This document shows, piece after piece, positions 52,445-59,951 of a stretch of 64,000 bases of DNA. The first letter of the stretch is position 1; every line of letters starts with the position of its first letter. The stretch covers positions 1 to 64,000 of the forward strand of contig NZ_BNBY01000003.1 of assembly GCF_014656195.1 (NCBI RefSeq), written 5' to 3'. The notes under the pieces are model-generated. The model did not search any database and had not been told where the DNA came from. It was given only the letters and a program-made list of their open reading frames with translations. The position numbers and the translations under genes were made by a program. Source of the DNA: Kitasatospora xanthocidica (GTDB lineage Bacteria > Actinomycetota > Actinomycetes > Streptomycetales > Streptomycetaceae).

Positions 52445-53395
52445 ATGAAGTTCACGCGGTACTGCCGTTCCCTGCTGTCCACACCCGCGATGGCCGTGGA
52501 GCGGTACACCAAGAGCCACCAGTCCGGGGCCGACATCGCCATGGTCGATCTGGAGGATTCGGTCCCGCCCGCCCGGAAGGAGGAGGCCCGCCGGCTCGCC
52601 GAGGAGTTCTTCGCCCTCCCGTCCACCAAGCTCGCGCGCAGCGCGGTGCGCATCAACGCGCTGTCCGGGCCGGACGGCCTGCGCGACCTGATCGCCATCA
52701 CCCGCTACCGGGTCAAGCCGGACCTGGTGCTGATCCCGATGGCCGAGTCCCCCCGGGACGTCGAGATCGCCGCCGGCGCGCTCGGCCCGGACTGCCCGGA
52801 GACGGAGTTCCTGGCCGTCGTGGAGACCCCGCTGGGCATCGAGCACGCGCCCGCGATCGCGGCCGCCGGGCACCGGCTGCGCGGGCTGGTCTTCGGCTCG
52901 GCCGACTACGCCTTCGCGGTCGGCGCCCGGCTCTCCTGGGAGGCCCTGGCCCACGCCCGCGGACGGATCGTCAACAGCGCCCGCGCCGCGGGGGTGGAGG
53001 CGATGGACGCGCCGTTCTTCGAGGTCGCCGACCTGGCCGGGCTGCGCCGGGAGGCCGGTCTCGCCCGGGACTTCGGCTTCAGCGGCAAGATCGCCGTCCA
53101 TCCGCGCCAACTGGCGCTGATCAACGAGACGTTCAGTCCGGACGAGGAGCTGCTGGCGCGCGCCCGGCGGGTCGTCGCGGCAGGCCTGGAGAACGGCCGC
53201 TCGGTCACCGTGGTGGACGGGGTGATGGTCGGCATGCCGTTCTTCGAGGCCTCGCAGCGGCTGATCGAGCAGTTCGACCCGCCTCGGCCGGACGGCTCGC
53301 CCCGACCCGACGGCGCGCCTCAGCCGGACGGCCCGCCCCGACCCGAGAGCAAGCCCCGACCCGACAACACCCCGAACCACGCGACGGAGACGTGA
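52445..53395 (+). CDS. HpcH/HpaI (CitE-like) aldolase, ketomemicin type
   Basis: A 316-residue CitE-like enzyme with MVDLEDSVPPARK (metal and CoA side), AVVETPLGI and the FGSADYAFAVGA block. In ketomemicin biosynthesis an aldolase of this family condenses phenylpyruvate with malonyl-CoA to begin the carbonylmethylene unit. It has a proline-rich tail of RPDG-type hexads (about residues 280-312) not needed for the fold. The ATG follows CGGAGAC. The alpha-oxoamine synthase starts 3 nt after its stop, so both are in one operon. Confidence 0.85.
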   Translation: MKFTRYCRSLLSTPAMAVERYTKSHQSGADIAMVDLEDSVPPARKEEARRLAEEFFALPSTKLARSAVRINALSGPDGLRDLIAITRYRVKPDLVLIPMAESPRDVEIAAGALGPDCPETEFLAVVETPLGIEHAPAIAAAGHRLRGLVFGSADYAFAVGARLSWEALAHARGRIVNSARAAGVEAMDAPFFEVADLAGLRREAGLARDFGFSGKIAVHPRQLALINETFSPDEELLARARRVVAAGLENGRSVTVVDGVMVGMPFFEASQRLIEQFDPPRPDGSPRPDGAPQPDGPPRPESKPRPDNTPNHATET

Positions 53396-53397
53396 CG

Positions 53398-54633
53398 ATG
53401 ACCGAAGAATCGATCCTGGGCCCGCGCCGGTACCGCAACGCCGAGGCCATGCTGGCCGCCGCCGACCCGGTCTGGCAGGCCGCCGCCGCCAACGGCCTGA
53501 TCGGCATCACGGTGGACTCGGAGTCCAACAACCGGCTGATCGTCCGCGAGACCGGCCACGAGTTCGCCAACATGGTCTCCTGCGCGTACCTGGGCCTGAA
53601 CAACCACCCCTCGGTCGCGGCCGCCGCCGTGGACGCGCTGGCCGAGTCCCGCAGCACCTGGCTGGTCACCTCCACCACCCGGATCCGGCACAACCTGCTG
53701 GTGCGCCTGGAGGAGGAGCTGGGCGAGCTGTTCGGCGCGCACGTCCTGCCGGGCGCGTCCTGCACCTCGCTCACCGCCGGCATCCTGCCGCTGATCGCCT
53801 CCGGCCACCTGGACGGCACCTGCCAGGGCGGCGGCGGCCCGCGGGTGATGGTCTTCGACCGCTTCTGCCACTTCTGCATGGCGTACGTGAAGCCGATCTG
53901 CGCGGACGAGTCGCTGGTGCTCACCTGTCCGCACAACGACCTGAACTACCTGGAGGACATCTGCCGCAAGTACCCGCGGGTCGCCTACGTGGCCGACGGC
54001 GCGTACTCGATGGGCGGCGCGGCGGCCCTCGACGGGCTGCTCGAACTCCAGGACCGCTACGGGCTGTTCCTCTACATCGACGACTCCCACTCGCTGTCCA
54101 TCATGGGTGAGCGGGGCGAGGGCTTCGTCCGCTCCCGGCTGGAGATGAACCCGCTGACGGTCATCGTCGCCAGCCTCGGCAAGGGCTTCGGCACCGGCGG
54201 CGGGGTCGCGATGCTCGGCAACCGCGAGCAGTTCGAGTTCCTGCACCGGCACGCCGGCCCGGTCGGCTGGTCGCAGAACGTCGCCCTGCCGCTGGTCGGC
54301 GCCTCGCTCGGCAGTGCCGCCATCCACCGCTCCCCGGAACTCGCCGACCTCCAGGCCACCTTGAACCGCAACATCGACCTCTTCGACGAGCTGCTGCCGA
54401 CCACCTTCGCGGGCAACGGCCTGCCGGTGCGCCGGGTCGACGTCGGGGACGCCGAGCAGGCGGTCAAGCTGTCCGCCCAGCTCTTCGAGCGCGGCTTCTA
54501 CAGCTCGGCGGTGTTCTTCCCGATCGTGCCCAAGGGCGAGGCCGGGCTCCGGCTGATGATGCGGGCCGACATGGACGAGCGGCTGATCCGCGAGTTCGCC
54601 GGGCACGTCAAGGAACTCACCGCCGATCTCTAG
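53398..54633 (+). CDS. Alpha-oxoamine synthase / glycine C-acetyltransferase-like enzyme
   Basis: A 411-residue fold-type I PLP enzyme. PGASCTSLTAG binds the cofactor phosphate, YIDDSHSLS carries the Asp and His, and K262 in ASLGKGFGTGGG is the Schiff-base lysine. It joins an amino acid to an acyl-CoA with loss of CO2. The ketomemicin homologue condenses benzylmalonyl-CoA with an amino acid to give the ketone that replaces an amide bond. GACGGAGACGTGACG provides the ribosome region, and the gene is flanked at 3 and 19 bp by the aldolase and dehydratase. Confidence 0.88.
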   Translation: MTEESILGPRRYRNAEAMLAAADPVWQAAAANGLIGITVDSESNNRLIVRETGHEFANMVSCAYLGLNNHPSVAAAAVDALAESRSTWLVTSTTRIRHNLLVRLEEELGELFGAHVLPGASCTSLTAGILPLIASGHLDGTCQGGGGPRVMVFDRFCHFCMAYVKPICADESLVLTCPHNDLNYLEDICRKYPRVAYVADGAYSMGGAAALDGLLELQDRYGLFLYIDDSHSLSIMGERGEGFVRSRLEMNPLTVIVASLGKGFGTGGGVAMLGNREQFEFLHRHAGPVGWSQNVALPLVGASLGSAAIHRSPELADLQATLNRNIDLFDELLPTTFAGNGLPVRRVDVGDAEQAVKLSAQLFERGFYSSAVFFPIVPKGEAGLRLMMRADMDERLIREFAGHVKELTADL

Positions 54634-54652
54634 GACTTGGGGGAACGCCGTC

Positions 54653-55183
54653 ATGGACGGAACCGAACCGGCCGGCTACCGGCGGATCGGCGAGCGCCGC
54701 TACCGCGAGGTGGTCGGGCGCTACTACGAGGAGTTCGAGGTCGGCGAGGTGGTCGAGCACCGCCCCGGGCGGACCGTCACCGAACTCGACAACGTGCTGA
54801 TGAGCATGCTGAGCATGAACGACGCCCCGCTGCACATCGACGCCGCCTACAGCGCGCACACCCCCTGGGGGCGGCCGATCGTCTCCAGCCTGGTGACCCT
54901 CAGCATCGTCGGCGGGATGACCGCCCGCTCGACGAGCGGGCGCACCATCGCCAACCTGGGCTGGGAGAACATCCGGATGACCCACCCGGTGTTCACCGGC
55001 GACACCCTCTACGCGGAGACCGAGACCCTCGCCAAGCGGCTGTCCAAGAGCCGGGACGGGCAGGGCATCGTGAGCTGCCGCACCACCGGCACCAAGTCCA
55101 CCGGCGAGACCGTGGTGGTGTTCGAACGCAGCTTCCTCGTCCCGCTGCGCGGCCACGGCCTGGACGAGGTCGCGGGGTACTGA
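54653..55183 (+). CDS. MaoC-like dehydratase
   Basis: A 176-residue hot-dog-fold protein. The hydratase motif MNDAPLHIDAAYS carries the catalytic Asp and His, and WENIRMTHPVFTGDTL is typical of MaoC and mesaconyl-CoA hydratases. In the proposed pathway it removes water from the aldol product to give an unsaturated malonyl-type thioester. It is the last gene of the aldolase operon and is followed by a perfect-stem terminator. Confidence 0.87.
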   Translation: MDGTEPAGYRRIGERRYREVVGRYYEEFEVGEVVEHRPGRTVTELDNVLMSMLSMNDAPLHIDAAYSAHTPWGRPIVSSLVTLSIVGGMTARSTSGRTIANLGWENIRMTHPVFTGDTLYAETETLAKRLSKSRDGQGIVSCRTTGTKSTGETVVVFERSFLVPLRGHGLDEVAGY

Positions 55184-55189
55184 ACGGCG

Positions 55190-55221
55190 ACCGGGCCCGA
55201 CGACAGATCGTCGGGCCCGGT
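55190..55221. terminator. Bidirectional terminator with tetraloop
   Basis: A perfect 14-bp stem (ACCGGGCCCGACGA with TCGTCGGGCCCGGT) and loop CAGA lie between the converging dehydratase and reductase genes. Confidence 0.8.
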
Positions 55222-55250
55222 CCTCATGGCAGCTCAGTCCACACGCCGGC

Positions 55251-56231
55251 TCAGTCCTCGCGGCGGACGTCCACCAGCACCTTGCCCATGGTCTCCCGCC
55301 CGGCCAGCGCCCGGTGCGCCCCGGCCACCCCGGACAGCGGTACGGTCCGGTCGATCCGCGCCACCAGCCGCCGCTCGGCGGCGAGCCCGAACAGCCGCTC
55401 CGCGACACCGGCGAACAGTGCCCGGTCCGCCAGGACGTGCTGGAGCCAGAACCCCAGCAGCCCCGCCGAGCGGTCGGCCAGCTCGTCCACCGAGAAGCTC
55501 TCCTCCGCCCCGCCCCGGGCCCCGACCGACAGCAGCCGCCCGAACGGCGCCAGGGCGTCCAGTCCGGCGCGCAGCACCCGGCCGCCGACCAGGTCCACGA
55601 ACAGGTCCACCCCGCCCGGCTCCGCGGCCAGCCGCTCGGCCAGCTCCGGGTCCCCGGGGTCCAGGACCCGGTCCGCGCCCAGCGAGCGGGCGAACTCCCG
55701 CTTCGCCGGGGTGGAGGCCAGGGCGAGCACCCGGCCCGCGCCCAGCTCCCGGGCCAGCTGCACCGCCAGGTGCCCCACCCCGCCGGCGGCGGAGGTCACC
55801 GCGACGGTCTCGCCCGGCCGCAGCCGTCCCGCCAGGGTCAGCGCGCCGTAGGCCGTCGCCCCCTGTTCCAGCAGCGCGAGCGCCTGCTCGTCGGCCACGC
55901 CGTCCGGCAGCTCCACCGTGTGGGCCGCCTCGGCGCGGGCCACCTGGGCGTACCCGCCGCCGGAACGCAGCAGCGCGGCGACCCGCCGGCCGTCCCCGCG
56001 CCGCCGGCCGACCACGTCGGCGCCGAGCACGGCCGGCAGCGGGTAGCGCGCGTACTCGCCGGTGCGGCAGTGCAGGTCGGCGTAGTTGAGCCCGGCCAGG
56101 GTGACGTCGATCAGCACCTGGCCCGGGCCGGCCACCGGCTCCGGCACCGTCTCGGTGCGGAACTCCTCCGGCCCGCCGTAGCGGTGGATCACCGCCGCCC
56201 GCATCCCGCCGTCGGCCGTGTCGGCTCTCAT
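55251..56231 (-). CDS. MDR-family quinone-oxidoreductase-like reductase
   Basis: A 326-residue zinc-independent medium-chain reductase. The N-terminal GroES-like half (GLNYADLHCRTGEY) and the NADPH motif VTSAAGGVGHLAVQLA are clear. In ketomemicin biosynthesis a dehydrogenase reduces the unsaturated CoA intermediate to benzylmalonyl-CoA, and this gene is the candidate. Its first ATG overlaps the ligase stop (ATGA); a second ATG at 56204 is an alternative start just before the family N-terminus. Confidence 0.85.
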   Translation of the reverse strand: MRADTADGGMRAAVIHRYGGPEEFRTETVPEPVAGPGQVLIDVTLAGLNYADLHCRTGEYARYPLPAVLGADVVGRRRGDGRRVAALLRSGGGYAQVARAEAAHTVELPDGVADEQALALLEQGATAYGALTLAGRLRPGETVAVTSAAGGVGHLAVQLARELGAGRVLALASTPAKREFARSLGADRVLDPGDPELAERLAAEPGGVDLFVDLVGGRVLRAGLDALAPFGRLLSVGARGGAEESFSVDELADRSAGLLGFWLQHVLADRALFAGVAERLFGLAAERRLVARIDRTVPLSGVAGAHRALAGRETMGKVLVDVRRED

Positions 56232-57553
56232 CCGGCGAAGAGCGCGAGCAGCGCGGTCTCCAGGGCGCGGGTGCCCTCCGGGCTCTCGGCGATCGTGCAG
56301 TACATCACCGAGCCGTCGGCGGGCCCGAAGTCGCAGCTGTAGAGCACGCCGGTGCCGGTCTCCGGGTCGAAGGCCAGCCCGGCCTCGCCGATCGCGGCCA
56401 CGGCCTCGGCGAAGGAGGGCACCTTGAGGCCGGCCAGCTCCAGGATGTAGCGCGAGCCGCGGTGCTCCTCGCGCAGCAGGCGGCCGAAGTAGGCGTCGTG
56501 CAGGTGGCTGGAGCCGGTGAGCCGGCCGTTGGTCTCGTGGAAGTAGATCTCGCCCTTGGGGGTCAGCACGGCGTCCGCACTGACCGTGCCGCGGTAGCCG
56601 ATCACCCGCAACGCCTCGCACAACCGGGCGCCCTGGGCGACGAGTTCGGCCCGCACCTCGGCGTCCGGGGTGACCGGCGGGGTGATCTCCCCGATCACCA
56701 CCGGCCGCATCACCATCTCGCCGCAGCCGGAGAGCACCACGGCCGCGTCGTCGATCAGGAACTGCGCGTAGAGCGGCGCGGAGTCGGCGAAGTACCGCTC
56801 CACCACCACCCGTTGGCCGCGCCCGCCGGTCAGCCAGGTCCACCGCTCGGCGACGTACCCGGCCACCGCCTCCCGGTCCGTCAGCGGCACCACGCGTTCG
56901 GCGCCCGCCGCGTCCACCCGCTCGTCCCGGGCGAGCACCTCGTTGCCGAAGCCGCCGGCCTGGAACTCGACCTTCACCATCACGCTGTGGCCCTGCGCCA
57001 GCAGCTGCTCGATCGCGTCCTCGACCTCGGCGGGCGAACCGGCCACCCGCCCGGGCGGGATCGGCACCCCGACCCCGGCGGCCACCGCCCGGAACCCGGC
57101 CTTGCTGTTCACCAGGGCATTGCCGCCCTGCGCGGCGAAGGCCTGGCCGGGCATGGCGTGCGCCAGCCCGAGCGCGGCCGCCAGCTCGGCCACCGCGCCG
57201 TTCGGCGAGATCGCCAGCACCTCCTCGACGGTGCGGCCCGCCAGGACCCGGCCCAGCTCGGCCCGGAAGACCGGGTCGGCCAGCCGGTCGGTGGTGAGCA
57301 CCTGGTCGCCCTGGGCGCCGGGCGGCGGCACCACGAAGGTCAGGCTGTCGGCCCGCACCCCGGTCAGCCCGGTGACGTACGCCAGGTACTCCGGGTCGGG
57401 CCCCCAGGGCAGCACCAGGACGTCCCCGTCCTCCGCCCACCAGAGCATCCGCTGCGCCCCGCACCCGGCGTACAGCTGCTCCAGCGGCGCCATCCCGGTG
57501 AGGTCCCCGACCATCTCCTCGGTGCGGTTGTTCGCGATGCAGAGCGTCGTCAT
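56228..57553 (-). CDS. PGM1-type ATP-grasp peptide ligase
   Basis: A 441-residue ligase. The N-terminal pre-ATP-grasp part (CIANNRTEEMVGDLTG) is followed by ATP-grasp lobes with VMVKVEFQAGGFGNEV and IYFHETNGRLTGSSH for Mg-ATP, and a C-terminal domain of the PGM1 kind. PGM1 makes an amide bond in pheganomycin; ketomemicin orthologues join an amidino amino acid to a pseudodipeptide. ATG 57551-57553 has GGGAGAG 9 nt upstream; the 39 codons before it are not family-like. The reductase overlaps its stop. Confidence 0.85.
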   Translation of the reverse strand: MTTLCIANNRTEEMVGDLTGMAPLEQLYAGCGAQRMLWWAEDGDVLVLPWGPDPEYLAYVTGLTGVRADSLTFVVPPPGAQGDQVLTTDRLADPVFRAELGRVLAGRTVEEVLAISPNGAVAELAAALGLAHAMPGQAFAAQGGNALVNSKAGFRAVAAGVGVPIPPGRVAGSPAEVEDAIEQLLAQGHSVMVKVEFQAGGFGNEVLARDERVDAAGAERVVPLTDREAVAGYVAERWTWLTGGRGQRVVVERYFADSAPLYAQFLIDDAAVVLSGCGEMVMRPVVIGEITPPVTPDAEVRAELVAQGARLCEALRVIGYRGTVSADAVLTPKGEIYFHETNGRLTGSSHLHDAYFGRLLREEHRGSRYILELAGLKVPSFAEAVAAIGEAGLAFDPETGTGVLYSCDFGPADGSVMYCTIAESPEGTRALETALLALFAG

Positions 57554-57618
57554 CTGGTGCACTCTCCCGGGGTTCGGCGCTGTCGCGGCCCTGGTCCCAC
57601 GCACGGCACGGGTGTGGC

Positions 57619-57640
57619 GTGCGCTACTGGTGTAGCGCAC
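57619..57640. promoter_or_regulatory. Perfect 9-bp inverted repeat in the ligase leader
   Basis: GTGCGCTAC-TGGT-GTAGCGCAC lies between the shared promoter element and the ligase start. It is an operator or mRNA hairpin candidate. Confidence 0.5.
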
Positions 57641-57664
57641 CGGGGTTGTTCTGGTTCGGCCCTC

Positions 57665-57692
57665 GGTCATTGAACAAAACGCCGAACAACCG
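57665..57692 (-). promoter_or_regulatory. Shared cluster promoter element, copy 2
   Basis: On the minus strand CGGTTGTTC, 9 nt, then TTCAATGACC match the element at 52343-52371 except for spacer length and one base. It begins at the edge of a terminator stem and precedes the ligase-reductase operon. Confidence 0.6.
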
Positions 57693-57725
57693 ACGTCCCG
57701 CGCACCGGGGCACGCGGGACGTCGG
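57690..57725. terminator. Terminator of the chitinase transcript
   Basis: CCGACGTCCCGCG (57690-57702) pairs perfectly with CGCGGGACGTCGG (57713-57725) around a 10-nt loop, just after the chitinase gene on the minus strand. Confidence 0.7.
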
Positions 57726-57798
57726 CGGGGCGGGCGCGGGGCGTCGGCGGGACGTCGGCGGGGGCGTCAGCCCTGTTCGGCGGGGTCCCGGCGGTCGG

Positions 57799-59517
57799 TC
57801 AACGGCCCTGAAGGCGCTTGACGTTGTCGCCGAAGGTCCAGCCGCGGGAGCCGTCCCAGTTGATCGACCAGGTCATCAGGCCCTTCAGCGATCCGCCGAA
57901 GGCGTTCCAGGACTGGCCGACCAGGCCCGGGTCCAGGTAGCCGCCGCCCGCGCCGGGCTGGGCCGGCAGGCCGGGCACCTGCTTGTCGTACGGCACCTTG
58001 ACGGTGGTGCCCTGGATCGTCAGGCCGTTGTTCAGGCAGGTGGTCTGCGCGGTGAAGCCCTGGACGGTGCCGGCCTGGTAGGAGTCGCCGGAGCAGCCGT
58101 ACATGCTGCCGTTGTAGTACTGCATGTTGAGCCACCAGAGCCGGCCGTTGTCGGCGTACTTCTTGACGATCGGCAGGTAGGCGCCCCAGATCGAGCCGTA
58201 GGTGACGCTGCCGCCGGTGACGTACGCGGTCTCGGGGGCCATCGTCAGGCCGAAGCCCGCGGGCATCTGGGCCAGCACGCCGTCGATGATGCGGATCAGG
58301 TTGGCCTGGGAGGCGGACAGCGTGTTGATGTCGCCGCTGCCGGACAGGCCGGTCTCGATGTCGATGTCGATGCCGTCGAAGTTGTACTTCTTCAGGATCG
58401 GGACGACGGTCGCCACGAAGCGGTCGGCGACGGTGCTGGAGCTCAGGTCGATGCCCGCGGCGGCTCCGCCGATCGACATCAGGATCGTCGAACCGGCCGC
58501 CTTGGCCTGGCACATCTCGGCGGGGGTCGACACCTTGACGCCGGCGTCCATGCCGTCCTGCCACTGCACGGTGCCGTCCGAGAGGATCACCGGGAAGGCG
58601 GCGTTGATGACGTTGTAGCCGTGCGCGGCCATCCGGCTGTCCGTGATGGGGACCCAGCCCATGCCGGGGTGGACGCCGTTCGCGGCGCCGTCCCAGTTCT
58701 CCCAGTAGCCCTGCAGGACCTTGCCCGAGGGCTTGGGCTTCGTCGGGCAGGTGTCACCCGGCGGGGTGGTGGGCGGCGTCGTGGGCGGGGTGGTGGGCGG
58801 CGTCGTCGGCGGCGTGGTCGGCGGGGTCGTCGGAGGGGTGGTGGGCGGGGTGGTCGGCGGTGTGGTGGTGGGGGTCGCGGTCGGTGTGGGGCTGCTGCCG
58901 CCGGGGCCGGCGAGCGCGACGTCGTCCGCGTAGAACGCGGGCTGCCCGTACCAGCCGTGCAGGTAGACGGTGACCGAGGTGGTGTTCGCCCCGGTGCTGA
59001 AGCCGACGCTGAGCTGGCTGTACGTCGCGGCGCTCGGGGTCCAGGTGGACTGGGCGCCGGAGAGGCCGGTGCCGGTGGCGCCCAGGTAGACGTAGCTGCC
59101 CTGGACGTAGGCGCTCAGCGTGTACTGGGAGTTGGGCTGCACGCTGACGGTCTGGGAGCACTGGGCGTCGTCCTGGCCGGTCGGCGTGGCCCGGAGCGCG
59201 CCGGAGCCGGCGTGGACCGGGCTGCCGACCGCCGTGCCGGAGCCGCCGGTGCAGGTCCAGCCGGAGAGTCCGTTCTCGAAGCCGGGGTTGGCGACGAGGT
59301 TGGCGACGAGGTCGGTGGTGGCGGCCCCGGCCGTGACGGTGCCGGCCGCCGCGAGCCCGGCCCCGATGACGGCGGCGGCGCTCACCCCGGCCAGGGCGCG
59401 CTTGAGGACGGTCGGTGCGGGCTCGGTGGAGCCGGTCCCGTGGGCCCGGGTGGCGCGTTCCACGGCGGGGCGGGCATCGCTCGACGGGCGTGGAGTGCCC
59501 GGCCTTCGACGGAACAT
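57799..59517 (-). CDS. Secreted family 18 chitinase with carbohydrate-binding module
   Basis: A 572-residue secreted enzyme. A long signal region ends near GTVTAGAATT. A carbohydrate-binding beta-sandwich (NLVANPGFENGLSGW, about residues 70-200) precedes a Thr/Pro TPPT repeat linker and a GH18 barrel. DGIDIDIE contains catalytic E388, and SIGGAA and MQYYN are the flanking barrel motifs. It degrades chitin. AAGGGAG lies 6 nt before the ATG. A DasR-type site 160 bp upstream predicts release from repression by glucosamine-6-phosphate. Confidence 0.93.
   Translation of the reverse strand: MFRRRPGTPRPSSDARPAVERATRAHGTGSTEPAPTVLKRALAGVSAAAVIGAGLAAAGTVTAGAATTDLVANLVANPGFENGLSGWTCTGGSGTAVGSPVHAGSGALRATPTGQDDAQCSQTVSVQPNSQYTLSAYVQGSYVYLGATGTGLSGAQSTWTPSAATYSQLSVGFSTGANTTSVTVYLHGWYGQPAFYADDVALAGPGGSSPTPTATPTTTPPTTPPTTPPTTPPTTPPTTPPTTPPTTPPTTPPGDTCPTKPKPSGKVLQGYWENWDGAANGVHPGMGWVPITDSRMAAHGYNVINAAFPVILSDGTVQWQDGMDAGVKVSTPAEMCQAKAAGSTILMSIGGAAAGIDLSSSTVADRFVATVVPILKKYNFDGIDIDIETGLSGSGDINTLSASQANLIRIIDGVLAQMPAGFGLTMAPETAYVTGGSVTYGSIWGAYLPIVKKYADNGRLWWLNMQYYNGSMYGCSGDSYQAGTVQGFTAQTTCLNNGLTIQGTTVKVPYDKQVPGLPAQPGAGGGYLDPGLVGQSWNAFGGSLKGLMTWSINWDGSRGWTFGDNVKRLQGR
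58760..58885. repeat. Tandem TPPT linker repeats in the chitinase gene
   Basis: About twelve-base units (GGGGTGGTGGGC-like on the plus strand) encode TPPT units joining the binding module to the catalytic domain. Confidence 0.7.
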
Positions 59518-59676
59518 GCTGTGCTCCCTTCCCGCCGAGCGCCGTGGGGCATGAGGCATGCGGTGTGGGCATGCCCATGACCAACGCGTGGGGGCGTGAC
59601 GCCCGGCTCTGGGTGAGGTGGGGGGACATGTGGGGCTGTGCCGGTCCGGATCGTAGGAGGGGCGGCACAGCCCGTC

Positions 59677-59694
59677 AATAGGTCTGGACCAATT
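59677..59694. promoter_or_regulatory. DasR-responsive element (dre) candidate
   Basis: AATAGGTCTGGACCAATT matches the dre core TGGTCTAGACCA at 10 of 12 positions, with matching flanks. It lies between the divergent chitinase and nuclease genes. The rest of the 434-bp gap shows no other site I can support. Confidence 0.6.
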
Positions 59695-59951
59695 CTGGCG
59701 AGTACCGGCGATCCCGGCCCACTGGGACAGCGGCGGTCCGGTGGCGGCCGCAGCGGCGGACCAGGCGTCAATTCCGGAGCGGAATCTCCCACTTGTCGCG
59801 CGTAGAAACGTTCTTCCGCCGTACGTCTGGCCGTTGCCCGACACGGACGGTAGGCATCTGGTGGCGCTGCTACAACCTCAGCGCCCGACCTTTCCCATCC
59901 GCGCTCACACCGCCGGGCCACGAACCCGGACGGTGGTCAGGAGTAGGCCTC

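Noticed and set aside
48891..57553. A saxitoxin-like or streptomycin-like cluster, suggested by amidinotransferase plus alpha-oxoamine synthase
   Set aside because: No polyketide synthase, sulfotransferase or aminocyclitol genes. The full enzyme set matches ketomemicin biosynthesis instead.
58760..58885. CRISPR-like short regular repeats
   Set aside because: The repeats are in-frame TPPT linker codons of the chitinase, with no unique spacers.
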